Below, in pieces: positions 16,005-24,388 of a DNA stretch of 64,000 nucleotides (positions within the stretch are counted from its first letter, which is position 1; each line of letters starts with the position of its first letter). The notes beneath the pieces were generated by a model, which was not told where the DNA came from, searched no databases, and saw only the letters and a list, made by a program, of their open reading frames with translations. The translations under genes were made by a program, and so were the position numbers. The DNA lies in the NCBI RefSeq assembly GCF_010730575.1, contig NZ_AP022614.1, positions 5,704,001 through 5,768,000 on the forward strand. The letters run 5' to 3'. Origin of the DNA: Mycobacterium parmense (GTDB lineage Bacteria; Actinomycetota; Actinomycetes; Mycobacteriales; Mycobacteriaceae).

Positions 16005-16925
16005 TCAAGCGACCTTGGGGATGATTTCCTCGGCTACCCACTGCATGTGGTCGAGGTAGGCGCTGAGCCCGTCCAGCGCTGGCGGGTTCACCCACGTGTC
16101 CGTGACGCCGCGCTCGGCCAGCATGTTGCAGTTGTCGATGACCTGCTGGGCGCTTTGGCCGAACTGCGCATTCGGGTCGTCGACGATGGCGTGCTCCTGA
16201 CCGACGGACAACACCGCCAGGCTGTAGAACACCGAAAACGGCCGGTCGTCGAAACCGGGCTGCGAGCGTAGGTAATCCAATTTGGCCGGCAGCTCGTCGG
16301 GCTTGGTGAGCCATGGCGCCCAGCCATCTCCGAACCGGGCCGCGCGGCGCAGTACCGCGTCGGCGTCTCCGCCCATCCACACCGTCGGGTGCGGTGTGGA
16401 GATCGGCTTGGGCCCGAACGCGATGTCGTCGAACTTGACGAATTCACCGTCGTAACGTGGCGAATCGCTATGCCACAACTCGAACATCGCCTCGAGATAT
16501 TCGTCTGCCATGCGGCCGCGCTTGGTGAACGGGACACCGATCGCGTCGTACTCCTCTTTGAGCCAGCCGACACCGACGGTGGTCTGAGCGCGACCGCCAC
16601 TGAGCCAGTCGAACGTTGCGATCTGCTTCGCGGCGACGATCGGATTGTGCAGCGGCAGAATGGTGACCATCGAGCCGACGGTGATCGTCGAGGTGGCGCC
16701 TGCGACGAAGGCCTGGGCAGTGGTGGCGTCGAAGTAATGATCCCCGGACAACTCGAGATGGGCCGTTGGGGTCAGGAAGTGCTCTGGCAGAAATACCATC
16801 GAATAACCCAGCTGCTCGGCGTGTTGGGCGACTCGCGCAATGTCGGCACCGGAGAGCTGATGTTCCCAGGGCTGCGTGATGGCGGCGACGTGCATGCAAT
16901 TGGGTAGGTAGACCGTGAATCTCAT
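16005..16925 (-). CDS. Luciferase-like (F420-dependent type) oxidoreductase
   Basis: Read from the ATG at 16925 with a GGAAGG ribosome site, the product has 306 residues and the TIM-barrel features of the bacterial luciferase superfamily: RFTVYLPN at strand 1, VFLPEHF, the SMVTILPLHNPIVAAKQIATFD block, and GVGWLKEEYDAIG, which is typical of the probable F420-dependent subfamily in mycobacteria. It may reduce a ketone or double bond or act as a monooxygenase. It is divergent from the EthD-like/nitroreductase operon. The shared intergenic region carries one exact and one imperfect TGACAGT palindrome. Confidence 0.87.
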   Translation of the reverse strand: MRFTVYLPNCMHVAAITQPWEHQLSGADIARVAQHAEQLGYSMVFLPEHFLTPTAHLELSGDHYFDATTAQAFVAGATSTITVGSMVTILPLHNPIVAAKQIATFDWLSGGRAQTTVGVGWLKEEYDAIGVPFTKRGRMADEYLEAMFELWHSDSPRYDGEFVKFDDIAFGPKPISTPHPTVWMGGDADAVLRRAARFGDGWAPWLTKPDELPAKLDYLRSQPGFDDRPFSVFYSLAVLSVGQEHAIVDDPNAQFGQSAQQVIDNCNMLAERGVTDTWVNPPALDGLSAYLDHMQWVAEEIIPKVA

Positions 16926-17003
16926 CTGGCGCCTTCCGATTTCGTGGTCCGGGCAGAGCGCCGACTGATGGTTCTCGCGCACCCGACCGTGGCCCGCCCA
17001 TTA

Positions 17004-17019
17004 TGGCAGTCTACTGACA
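17004..17019. promoter_or_regulatory. Imperfect operator TGGCAGTCTACTGACA, site 3
   Basis: Matches TGACAGTnnACTGTCA at 12 of 14 defined positions. It is 79 bp upstream of the luciferase-like gene and about 100 bp from the exact palindrome on the other side of the same intergenic region, so each divergent gene has its own site. Confidence 0.55.
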
Positions 17020-17105
17020 AACGTCAAGGTTGCGGTGGCGGACCCAGCCGGTTCGGCGCCCGCTCAGGTCAGGCCGTCGGCGCACCATGAGTCTCGCGTT
17101 GACTG

Positions 17106-17121
17106 TGACAGTAGACTGTCA
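17106..17121. promoter_or_regulatory. Operator palindrome TGACAGTAGACTGTCA, site 4
   Basis: Exact copy of the palindrome, 42 bp upstream of the GTG start at 17164. It heads a run of six co-directional genes (17164-22701) with gaps of at most about 20 bp or with overlaps, so it probably controls the whole set. Confidence 0.82.
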
Positions 17122-17163
17122 TATTGTGGGTCGAATCCCTGGTTGTTGCGAAAGGCGTGTCAC

Positions 17164-17529
17164 GTGGCTCCGAACCTGTTCATAGCGCTCACCAACCCGA
17201 TCGAGGGTGAAGATGATGCCTTCAACAAGTGGTATGACGCTCAGCATGTACCGGAGGTGCTCGACGTTCCGGGAGTGGTTGCGGCGCAGCGTTACGACAT
17301 CACCGAACTGAAGGTGCCCGACGACCAGGATCTGCCGGCCCAGCTCCCGCCGCCGACCCACCGTTACATGGTGATCTACGAGCTCGACAACGAGCCCGAT
17401 GTCGTCATGGCGGAATTTCTGAAACGTGTCATGGCCGGAACCCTCACACTAGGGGAGTGGCTTGATCTGACCACGGTGTCGCTCACGGGATGGGTGCCGC
17501 GCGGCGAACGCGTGCCGGCGGACCGCTAG
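17164..17529 (+). CDS. Dimeric alpha-beta barrel (EthD-like) protein
   Basis: A 121-residue protein starting MAPNLFIALTNPIEGEDDAF, with the WYDAQHVPEVL segment common to EthD-type and related ferredoxin-fold proteins, in which a histidine near the N-terminus lies in the small-molecule cleft. The GTG start follows AAAGG at a somewhat long distance. Members assist or perform steps on polyketides, ethers or aromatic compounds, but many have no known activity. It is the first gene of the operon under the palindrome at 17106, and its stop codon shares a base with the start of the nitroreductase gene. Confidence 0.65.
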   Translation: MAPNLFIALTNPIEGEDDAFNKWYDAQHVPEVLDVPGVVAAQRYDITELKVPDDQDLPAQLPPPTHRYMVIYELDNEPDVVMAEFLKRVMAGTLTLGEWLDLTTVSLTGWVPRGERVPADR

Positions 17530-18137
17530 TGGGCGAGCTGCTCGCCGGTATTCGCGCCCAGCGGGCGTGTCGGCGATTCGACCCGAACGGCAAAGTACTC
17601 GATTCCGACGTCGAGCAGATGCTGGCGGCCAGCGTGCACGCGCCGAGCGCGGAGAATTCTCAGCCCTGGACGTTCATCGTGGTTCGCGACGAGGGCAACC
17701 GTGCGCTTCTCGCGTCTTGGTGGACGGAGACGTGGAATGCCGGCGGCGGCGACTTCGTCAAGCAAAGCGTCGAGGACAAGGTGCTGGTCGCCGACCTCGA
17801 ATTCGGTTTCAGCAAAGGCGGCTTCGCCGCGGCGCCGGTTGTCATAGTGGTGTGCGCCGACACGGATCGCGTGCCGGAGATCTATGCACCGTCGTCGATC
17901 TACCCCGCCGTGCAGAACATGCTGCTTGCCGCTGCCGACCTGGGATATGGCTCGTGTCTGACCACCGGTCTGACCACCTTTGGTGTCGATCGGGTGCGGG
18001 AACTGCTGCAGCTGCCGCAGAACCTGATACCGATGGCCGCGGTCTACGTGGGCCTGCCCGCGCGCAAGCTTTCACCACCGCGCCGCCGCCCGGCGACGTC
18101 GGTGACTTACCGCGAGCGGTTCGGCACCCCGTGGTGA
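17529..18137 (+). CDS. Nitroreductase-family flavin protein
   Basis: A 202-residue protein from the GTG at 17529 (TAGTG overlap with the previous stop). Family features are IRAQRACRRFDPN at the start (arginines that bind the FMN phosphate), ASVHAPSAENSQPWTF, and the late AAADLGYGSCLTTGL region. Homologues reduce nitro groups, quinones or enones, or form ring products with FMN and NAD(P)H. Here it lies between an EthD-like protein and a fused acyl-CoA dehydrogenase, so an enone or quinone reduction in the degradation pathway is plausible. Confidence 0.85.
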   Translation: MGELLAGIRAQRACRRFDPNGKVLDSDVEQMLAASVHAPSAENSQPWTFIVVRDEGNRALLASWWTETWNAGGGDFVKQSVEDKVLVADLEFGFSKGGFAAAPVVIVVCADTDRVPEIYAPSSIYPAVQNMLLAAADLGYGSCLTTGLTTFGVDRVRELLQLPQNLIPMAAVYVGLPARKLSPPRRRPATSVTYRERFGTPW

Positions 18138-18156
18138 CCAGAACGGAGAACTGCCA

Positions 18157-20307
18157 GTGCCATTAGCGATAACCGAAGATCATCGCGCGCTCGCCGAAGT
18201 CGCGGCTGCCATGGTGGCCGGGCGCGCGGGCACCGCGGGTGCCCGCCGGATCCTGCTCGACCGCGAAAAGAGCGGTGCGTGGTGGTCGACCGATGGGCTC
18301 TGGAAAGAGATGGTCTCCACCGGGTGGCTTGGGCTGCACATCGACGAAAGATTCGGCGGTCAGGGTTACGGACTGCCTGAACTGACGATTCTGTTGGAGC
18401 AGCTCGGTCGCGCCGCGGTGGGTGGGCCGTTTCTTCCCACGGTCGCGGTGTCCGCGGTGATCGCCGAAGTAGGGACCGACGAGCAGCGTGAGCGGTGGTT
18501 GCCGCTGTTAGTATCCGGCGACGTGGTCGCCGGCATCGGCACGAACGGCGATGCGGTCCTTCGGGATTCGGTGGTCTCGGCCGGCGCGGTTCCCGCGCTT
18601 GCCGAGGCGGCCGCCGACCTGTTCCTGCTTCCCGCCGATGCCGACCTCGTCGTGGTGCAGGCCGGCGACGGAGTCAGCATCCGAACCATTGACTCCGTGG
18701 ATCAGCTGCTCGCACCCGTGATCGTGGCCGGCCTGGACTCCGTTCGCGTCGCCGAGGTGTTCCCCGGCGCAGCCGGGGCAGCGGTGCGGATTCTTCGTCT
18801 GCTGGCGGCAGCCGAAGCCGTCGGCGGTTTGGGCGCCTGCACCGAGATGGCCACGGCGTACGCCGCCGGCCGCGAGCAGTTCGGTAGGCCCATCGGCTCG
18901 TTCCAGGCGATCAAACATCACTGCGCGAACATGCTTGTCGACACCGAGCTCGCCACTGCCGCGACATGGGACGCCGCGCGCGCCGTCGGCGCGGAGGCCG
19001 AACTGGCCGCCGCGATGGCCGCCGGACACGCGCTGACCGCCTATCAGCGGGTGTCGCTGCAAAACGTGCAGGTGCACGGCGGCATCGGCTACACCTGGGA
19101 GCACGACGCCCACCTCTACATCAGGCGGGCCACCGTCCTGCAGGCCTTCGCCGGTGGCCAGGATGCCCTGCAGGACAGGGTTATCGCGCTGCAAGGCAGC
19201 GGAATGCGCCGGCGGCACTCGGTGGACCTACCCGAGGATGCCGAGCAGTATCGGCAGGCCGCATTGGACTTTCGCTGCCAACTCGAGGCCTCCGACGCAG
19301 GTGATCGCCAACGGCTCTGGGCGCGCAGCGGCTATCTGCAACCGCACTGGCCCGCGCCGTACGGCCGGGGTGCAGACAGCGTCGAGCAGTTGATCATCGA
19401 GGACGCCCTGGATGGGTTGGACAAACCCAGCCTCGGACTCGGCGAATGGGTGGTTCCCACGCTCCTGCAGCACGGCAGCAAGGAGCAGGTAGACCGATTG
19501 ATCTGGCCGAGCCTTGAGGGCGAGCTGCGGTGGTGCCAACTCTTTAGTGAGCCCGGCGCGGGCTCGGACGCGGCGGCAGTTGCCACCAAGGCCACGCGGG
19601 TCGCCGACGGCTGGGTGGTCAGCGGTCAAAAGGTATGGACCAGTGATGCGGTGAATTGCCAACGCGGGCTGGCCACCGTGCGCACCGATCCGAAAGTGCG
19701 TAAGCACAAGGGCATTACGGCGATGATCATTGACCTCTCCGATCCGGCGGTGCGGATCCGCCCGCTCACCGAGATCACCGGCGAGACGCTGTTCAACGAA
19801 GTCTTTCTCGACAACGTCTTCGTGCCCGATCGCGACGTGGTCGGCGCCGTGAACGACGGCTGGAGCGTGGCGATGGCGGCGTTCGGCAACGAGCGGGTGT
19901 CGATCGGCGGTGGCTCGGTCACCATGACCGCAGAAGCTTTGATCGATCTTTTGAAGCGGCATCGACCCGGCGACAGTGGCGTTGCCCGCGAGGTCGGTGC
20001 ATTGCTGATCGAGTCCTACACCTTGGCCACGCTGAACCTGCGGCAGGCTGCCCGAGCCGTCTTCGACGCCGGGCCCGGGATCGAAGGCAACATCGCCAAG
20101 CTGTTCGGGGCTGAGCATGCTCAGCGGGTGGCAGAGTTGGCGCTGCGGATTGCCGACCGGGCCATCCTGGTCGGTGAGGAACCCAAAGTTGTGCACGACT
20201 ATCTGTTCAGCCGGTGCCTGACTATCGCCGGCGGTACGTCGGAAATCGTCAGAAACCTGATCGCGGAGCGCATTCTGGGCCTGCCCCGCGATTCGGCACC
20301 GAAGTAG
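18157..20307 (+). CDS. Fused double acyl-CoA dehydrogenase (FadE34-like architecture)
   Basis: A 716-residue protein with two acyl-CoA dehydrogenase units in one chain. The first spans about residues 1-345 (WLGLHIDERFGGQGYG, and REQFGRPIGSFQAIKHHCAN near its end). The second spans about 365-716 (WCQLFSEPGAGSDAAAVATK, then TIAGGTSEIVRNLIAERILG). The N-terminal unit lacks the usual full substrate-binding middle domain. M. tuberculosis FadE34, of similar length, has the same layout and belongs to the alpha2beta2-type dehydrogenases acting on bulky steroid side-chain CoA esters. This supports a large polycyclic or branched acyl-CoA as substrate. FAD-dependent, cytoplasmic. Confidence 0.88.
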   Translation: MPLAITEDHRALAEVAAAMVAGRAGTAGARRILLDREKSGAWWSTDGLWKEMVSTGWLGLHIDERFGGQGYGLPELTILLEQLGRAAVGGPFLPTVAVSAVIAEVGTDEQRERWLPLLVSGDVVAGIGTNGDAVLRDSVVSAGAVPALAEAAADLFLLPADADLVVVQAGDGVSIRTIDSVDQLLAPVIVAGLDSVRVAEVFPGAAGAAVRILRLLAAAEAVGGLGACTEMATAYAAGREQFGRPIGSFQAIKHHCANMLVDTELATAATWDAARAVGAEAELAAAMAAGHALTAYQRVSLQNVQVHGGIGYTWEHDAHLYIRRATVLQAFAGGQDALQDRVIALQGSGMRRRHSVDLPEDAEQYRQAALDFRCQLEASDAGDRQRLWARSGYLQPHWPAPYGRGADSVEQLIIEDALDGLDKPSLGLGEWVVPTLLQHGSKEQVDRLIWPSLEGELRWCQLFSEPGAGSDAAAVATKATRVADGWVVSGQKVWTSDAVNCQRGLATVRTDPKVRKHKGITAMIIDLSDPAVRIRPLTEITGETLFNEVFLDNVFVPDRDVVGAVNDGWSVAMAAFGNERVSIGGGSVTMTAEALIDLLKRHRPGDSGVAREVGALLIESYTLATLNLRQAARAVFDAGPGIEGNIAKLFGAEHAQRVAELALRIADRAILVGEEPKVVHDYLFSRCLTIAGGTSEIVRNLIAERILGLPRDSAPK

Positions 20308-20320
20308 ATCGGAGCGTCAT

Positions 20321-21457
20321 ATGTCCTGTGCCGTCGTCGGGATCGGTCGCACCGAGTATTCCCGCAACTCCGGCCGCACGACCCGCGGCATGGCCGTGGC
20401 CGCCTGTCGCGATGCCATCGACGATGCCGGCCTGAGGCCGACCGACGTCGACGGCATCTGCACCTTCATGGCCAACGACTCCGAGCAGCCGATCTTCGTC
20501 GGATGGGCGCTTGGCATCGACGAATTGGCTTGGGCCAACGCCATGTACGGCGGCGGCAACCTCGTGGCTGATCAAATCGCCACCGCCGCCGCGGTCATCG
20601 AGGCCGGCATGTGCAAGGCCGTGCTGGTGTACCGGTCACTCAACGGCCGCTCGGGCTACCGGTTCGGCCATATCGAGGGGCCGATGCAGGTGCAGCACCA
20701 CGACCAGTTCGACACCGCGTCCGGTTTCATGGTGCCGCCGCAGTGGTTCGCGATGTGGGCCCGGCGCCATCAGCATGAGTACGGTTCCACTTGCGAGGAT
20801 TTGGGGCACATCGCGATCACTCAGCGCAATCATGCGGGGCCTAACGAACACGCTCTGAGACGCGAACCGCTGACCATGGACGACTATCTAGCGGCGCGCT
20901 GGATCAACGAGCCCTTCCGGGTACTGGACTGCACTTCGGAGGTCGACGGCGCGGTAGCGGTGCTGATCGCCGGCGAAGACATCGCCCGCGATGCGAAACA
21001 GCCGCCCGTGTGGCTAGTCGGATCGTCGAACTCGCAGGGCGGCTCCGGCTGGACCGAATGGGATGACCCCACCGAGATGTACTCGCGCACAGCGGGCCCG
21101 AAGATTTGGGAAAAGACAGGTCTGAGTCCCTTCGACATGGACGTGGCGTGCATGTACGACTGCTTCACCTACACCGTGATGGCCACCATGGAGGGATTCG
21201 GCTTCTGCGAGAAAGGCGAGGTGGGCAAGTTCTTCTCAACGGGACGTGCCACCTACGGCGGTGACGTGGTGGTCAATCCGCACGGCGGGCTCCTGTCCGA
21301 GGGGTACATCCACGGCCTCAACCACCACTACGAGGCAGCGCTGCAACTGCGGCACGCAGCCGGTGTGCGTCAGGTCAAGGACGCCCAACTGGCGCTGGTA
21401 ACCGCGGGCGGCGGGCCCTTCGGCGGCGCGAACGTCTACAGCAAGGAGCGCCCATGA
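20321..21457 (+). CDS. Ltp2-like thiolase-fold protein, probable retro-aldolase
   Basis: A 378-residue thiolase-fold protein of the lipid-transfer-protein type. It lacks the thiolase nucleophile: the segment where active thiolases have NNxCxTG reads ANAMYGGGNL. The later GHPxGATG motif is replaced by NPHGGLLSEGYIHG. Tyrosines appear instead, for example CMYDCFTYTVM at about residues 276-286. This is the pattern of Ltp2, which with a DUF35 protein cleaves beta-hydroxy acyl-CoA steroid side chains to a ketone plus a short acyl-CoA. The next gene encodes a DUF35 protein and overlaps by 4 bp, so the same two-part aldolase is expected. Confidence 0.85.
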   Translation: MSCAVVGIGRTEYSRNSGRTTRGMAVAACRDAIDDAGLRPTDVDGICTFMANDSEQPIFVGWALGIDELAWANAMYGGGNLVADQIATAAAVIEAGMCKAVLVYRSLNGRSGYRFGHIEGPMQVQHHDQFDTASGFMVPPQWFAMWARRHQHEYGSTCEDLGHIAITQRNHAGPNEHALRREPLTMDDYLAARWINEPFRVLDCTSEVDGAVAVLIAGEDIARDAKQPPVWLVGSSNSQGGSGWTEWDDPTEMYSRTAGPKIWEKTGLSPFDMDVACMYDCFTYTVMATMEGFGFCEKGEVGKFFSTGRATYGGDVVVNPHGGLLSEGYIHGLNHHYEAALQLRHAAGVRQVKDAQLALVTAGGGPFGGANVYSKERP

Positions 21458-21864
21458 CGAATCCCGCACTCGCGCCGCCCGTTCCGGTGCCCGATCCCGA
21501 CTCGGCGCCGTACTGGGAGGCCCTGAAGAACGGCAAGTTCATGCTGTGCCGTTGCGACGACACCGGGAAGTGGATCCATCCGCCGTTGGAACGCAGCCGG
21601 TACACCGGCGGCCCCGTGCACTTCGAGGAGGTCAGCGGCGACGGGACGATATTCAGCTACATCGTGGTCCGCCAGGCCCTCGTTCCTGGCCGCGTGCCCC
21701 CTTACGTAGTCGGCCTCGTCGAACTGGTCGAGCAGCCGGGCCTACGGATCAACGCCGTCATCAACGCCGATCCCACCGACGTCCGTATCGGACAGCAAGT
21801 TGAACTACGCATCGTCGAGCTCGGCGAAAGCGGTTATTGCATACCCGAATTTGTAATCAAGTAA
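21454..21864 (+). CDS. DUF35 OB-fold protein, partner of the Ltp2-like aldolase
   Basis: A 136-residue protein with an N-terminal helix (DSAPYWEALKNGKFMLCRC), the remnant of a rubredoxin-like zinc ribbon, and the OB-fold typical of DUF35 (IFSYIVVRQALVPG, PYVVGLVELVEQPGLRINAV). Only the first CxC pair of the ribbon is present; the second cysteine pair is lost, so zinc is probably not bound. In the cholesterol system the DUF35 domain of ChsH2 activates Ltp2. Overlapping start and stop codons point to the same association here. Confidence 0.87.
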   Translation: MTNPALAPPVPVPDPDSAPYWEALKNGKFMLCRCDDTGKWIHPPLERSRYTGGPVHFEEVSGDGTIFSYIVVRQALVPGRVPPYVVGLVELVEQPGLRINAVINADPTDVRIGQQVELRIVELGESGYCIPEFVIK

Positions 21865-21879
21865 AGGCTGGGAGTGGCA

Positions 21880-22701
21880 ATGGGCAGAATGGACGGTCGC
21901 GTCGCCTTCATCACCGGAGCTGGCAAGGGCCAGGGACGGTCGCACGCAGTCCGGTTGGCCGAGGAAGGTGCCGATATCGTTGGTGTCGACATCTGTCGCC
22001 AACTCGACGGCGTGCTGTATGCGATGGCCACGCCGGAAGACCTCGACGAGACCGTCAACTTGGTGGAGAAGACCGGTCAGCGGATGATCGCCCGTCAGGC
22101 TGACGTCCGCGACCGCAAAACACTACAGGCCGCTTTCGATGATGGCGTCGCAGAATTCGGCTACATAGATACGGTGGTGGCTAACGCGGGGATCGTATTG
22201 AACCGGGTCGACGAGCCCGATCCCGAGGCGGCGTGGGAACTCGGCATCGGCGTGCTGCTCACCGGTGTGTGGAACACCCTGCAGATCGCAAGCGCCCACA
22301 TGATGAAGTCCGATCGCGGCGGTGCCATAGTCGCCACCAGCTCGATGGCTGGTCTGAAGGCACTGACTGACGGCAGCGGCGGCGCGGATGCGTACGCCGC
22401 GGCCAAAATCGGCGTCACTGGGCTGGTACGGGCCTACGCACAGCGTATGGCAGCCAAAAATATCCGTGTCATGGCGATCGCACCGACCGGTGTCAACACC
22501 GCCATGATCGTGGAGAATCCGGCGCTGTTTGAGGTGATCGCCCAGAATGAGCATCTCGCCAAGGCGATGGCTAACGCCCTACCGGTGACGGTGATCGAAC
22601 CGTCTGATGTCTCCGAGACGGTGTTGTTCCTGGTCTCGGACAGTGGCCGGTATTACACGGGCACAACGCTAATGCTCGACGCCGGCATGAACATGACCTG
22701 A
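21880..22701 (+). CDS. Mycofactocin-type short-chain dehydrogenase
   Basis: A 273-residue SDR from the ATG at 21880, which follows GGGAG at 6 bp; a GTG lies 6 bp earlier. Motifs are ITGAGKGQGRSHAVRLAEEG, the insertion DICRQLDGVLYAMATPEDLD typical of mycofactocin-dependent SDRs, NAG, the catalytic serine in VATSSMAG and an intact YAAAK. It would oxidise a secondary alcohol, possibly on the ring system, with tightly bound NAD recycled through mycofactocin. It ends the six-gene operon that starts with the EthD-like gene and converges with the phosphotransferase gene. Confidence 0.9.
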   Translation: MGRMDGRVAFITGAGKGQGRSHAVRLAEEGADIVGVDICRQLDGVLYAMATPEDLDETVNLVEKTGQRMIARQADVRDRKTLQAAFDDGVAEFGYIDTVVANAGIVLNRVDEPDPEAAWELGIGVLLTGVWNTLQIASAHMMKSDRGGAIVATSSMAGLKALTDGSGGADAYAAAKIGVTGLVRAYAQRMAAKNIRVMAIAPTGVNTAMIVENPALFEVIAQNEHLAKAMANALPVTVIEPSDVSETVLFLVSDSGRYYTGTTLMLDAGMNMT

Positions 22702-22720
22702 CGGCTGCTGCCGCACGGAG

Positions 22721-23839
22721 TCAGCTCAACAAGGTGCCGGTGCCCAGGTCGTAATAGGCCTCCGCGAAGCGGCCAAGTACCGCGCCCACGACCTCGACCG
22801 AATACATCTGATCGGGCGCGATCGCCCACATGCAAAAACCCCAAGCCGGACTCTGCCGATATGCGGTCCACATCGCGTCGCGGTCGGGCACCGATGTGAC
22901 GCCGGCGTCGAGCAGCCGGCCGCGATAATTGTCCAACAGCTCGTGCTCGTGGGCCCGCCGAAGCTCCGGGGACAATGCGGCAATCAACGCATAACCGACG
23001 TCGTGCGACCACGAGCCGCGTCGGATCAGCTGCCAATCAAGGACACCCATCCGGCCGTCAGGCAGCACATACGTGTTGCGCGGATGCGGGTCCCCGTGCA
23101 ACACCGTGATCGGGTCGCGGGCAACCCGCTCCTGGAGCCTCCAGAACGCCGCCTCCATACCGTCCATGTCAGTGCCGGTAGCATCGAGAAGCGCCTTCTT
23201 ATAAGGGGCATCGATGAGAGCACGAATTATCTCAAACCCGTTGTCCCGTAGAAAGGTTGCAAACCCCCCGGTAATGGGATCCTGTAACCAGGACAAGTCG
23301 CCGCCGTCGGCCAACCGCCGGCTGCCCCAGAACGGAGCGTGCAGCTGGCTCAACGTTGCCAGCAGCGCGTCGGCCTGCTCGACGGTAAGACCGGCCGTCG
23401 CGTCGGGGACCTGCGCGCCGCGTAACGTGATGTCCTCTCCGAGGATCAGAAACTGCGACGGACCATCGAGGTGGTCGGCGAAGTAGGTCGTCATCGTCTC
23501 GACGTCCAGGCCCGGACGTAGGTCGCGGTAAAACCTTGTCTCGTCGTCATACAACACGGTCCCGCCGCCGCCTTCCGACAGCGACTCGTCGAACGCCTCC
23601 GGCAGGTCGTGCACCGTACTCAGTTGCGTTTTGATGAAGAGCCGCTGCGGAAGTCGAGTCTGCGGATCGGCGTAGTTCACATCGAGGTGCAGGTGCGACG
23701 TGGTGCCCTGCCAGGTGTGCCCGACCGTGACGCCGGTAACCGTCGCCTCGGGATCGTGTCGGCGCAGCAGCGACGTCATAACGCCGGGCGTGATGTCGTC
23801 GGCGGACTGAAGCGTGACTTGCAGGGCTTGTCCGGTCAT
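22721..23839 (-). CDS. Phosphotransferase (APH/choline-kinase-like) family protein
   Basis: A 372-residue kinase-fold protein. The catalytic loop is VLHGDPHPRNTY and the Mg-binding segment is GVLDWQLIRRGSWSHDVGYAL. The N-lobe lysine is probably in LPQRLFIKTQL. Actinobacterial catabolic clusters often carry such a gene; relatives include ecdysteroid 22-kinases and antibiotic kinases, so phosphorylation of a hydroxylated terpenoid or steroid is conceivable. Resistance to an antibiotic is not indicated by context. An exact TGACAGT palindrome 28 bp upstream of the start puts it in the local TetR regulon. Confidence 0.82.
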   Translation of the reverse strand: MTGQALQVTLQSADDITPGVMTSLLRRHDPEATVTGVTVGHTWQGTTSHLHLDVNYADPQTRLPQRLFIKTQLSTVHDLPEAFDESLSEGGGGTVLYDDETRFYRDLRPGLDVETMTTYFADHLDGPSQFLILGEDITLRGAQVPDATAGLTVEQADALLATLSQLHAPFWGSRRLADGGDLSWLQDPITGGFATFLRDNGFEIIRALIDAPYKKALLDATGTDMDGMEAAFWRLQERVARDPITVLHGDPHPRNTYVLPDGRMGVLDWQLIRRGSWSHDVGYALIAALSPELRRAHEHELLDNYRGRLLDAGVTSVPDRDAMWTAYRQSPAWGFCMWAIAPDQMYSVEVVGAVLGRFAEAYYDLGTGTLLS

Positions 23840-23866
23840 TACAGTCCTCGTCGGTGAGATTAACTA

Positions 23867-23882
23867 TGACAGTTGACTGTCA
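23867..23882. promoter_or_regulatory. Operator palindrome TGACAGTTGACTGTCA, site 5
   Basis: Exact copy of the palindrome, directly upstream of the phosphotransferase gene. No other gene starts nearby: the DUF35 gene to the right ends at 23942 on the same strand, so this site serves the phosphotransferase alone. Confidence 0.82.
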
Positions 23883-23941
23883 CGTTAGCACCGAATCGGC
23901 CGGACGGAGCCGGTTTGCCGCCCCAAAGCAGAAACGCCTGA

Positions 23942-24388
23942 CTACGTCGCCTTAATCGGGCGGAACAACGGCAACCACACCCGGCTCTCTTCCTCACCCG
24001 ACAACGCGGTCCAGTCTTCGAAAAAGACCTCGACAGCCATCCCGACACGCATCTTCTCCGGGTCAACGTCGACCACGTTGGAAATCAACCGGGTATCGGG
24101 TTCTTCGGCAAGCTCCACCATCGCCACGATGTAGGGCGGTTCGAAACCCGGAATCCAGGTCTGTCGGTTGACCGTATACGCCGCAACGGTCGCCCGCCCT
24201 GAGACGGGCTCCGGTGCAACGTCGGTGCTGCGACAACGCCAGCAGGCCGGTCCCGGCGGATGGAAGAAGTGGCCGCAACCGTGGCAGCGGGTGATCAGCA
24301 GCTCGCCGTTGCGCCCTCCGGTCCAGAACGCAAGCGACTCGGCGGTAGGGGTGGGTGCCAATCGCAACTGCGGACGTTGGTAGTTCAT
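23942..24388 (-). CDS. DUF35 OB-fold protein with intact zinc ribbon
   Basis: A 148-residue protein from the ATG at 24388, which overlaps the upstream acyl-CoA dehydrogenase stop (ATGA). The zinc ribbon is complete: CHGCGHFFHPPGPACWRCRS gives two Cys-x-x-Cys pairs. The OB-fold follows (AAYTVNRQTWIPGFEPPYIV, AMVELAEEPDTRLISNV). DUF35 proteins partner thiolase-fold enzymes, but no thiolase gene lies in this operon. It may serve the Ltp2-like protein at 20321 in place of the zinc-less DUF35, or the thiolase at 29563. Confidence 0.87.
   Translation of the reverse strand: MNYQRPQLRLAPTPTAESLAFWTGGRNGELLITRCHGCGHFFHPPGPACWRCRSTDVAPEPVSGRATVAAYTVNRQTWIPGFEPPYIVAMVELAEEPDTRLISNVVDVDPEKMRVGMAVEVFFEDWTALSGEEESRVWLPLFRPIKAT

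Noticed and set aside
22721..23839. Aminoglycoside resistance gene
   Set aside because: The APH-like motifs are shared by many small-molecule kinases, and the context is catabolic.
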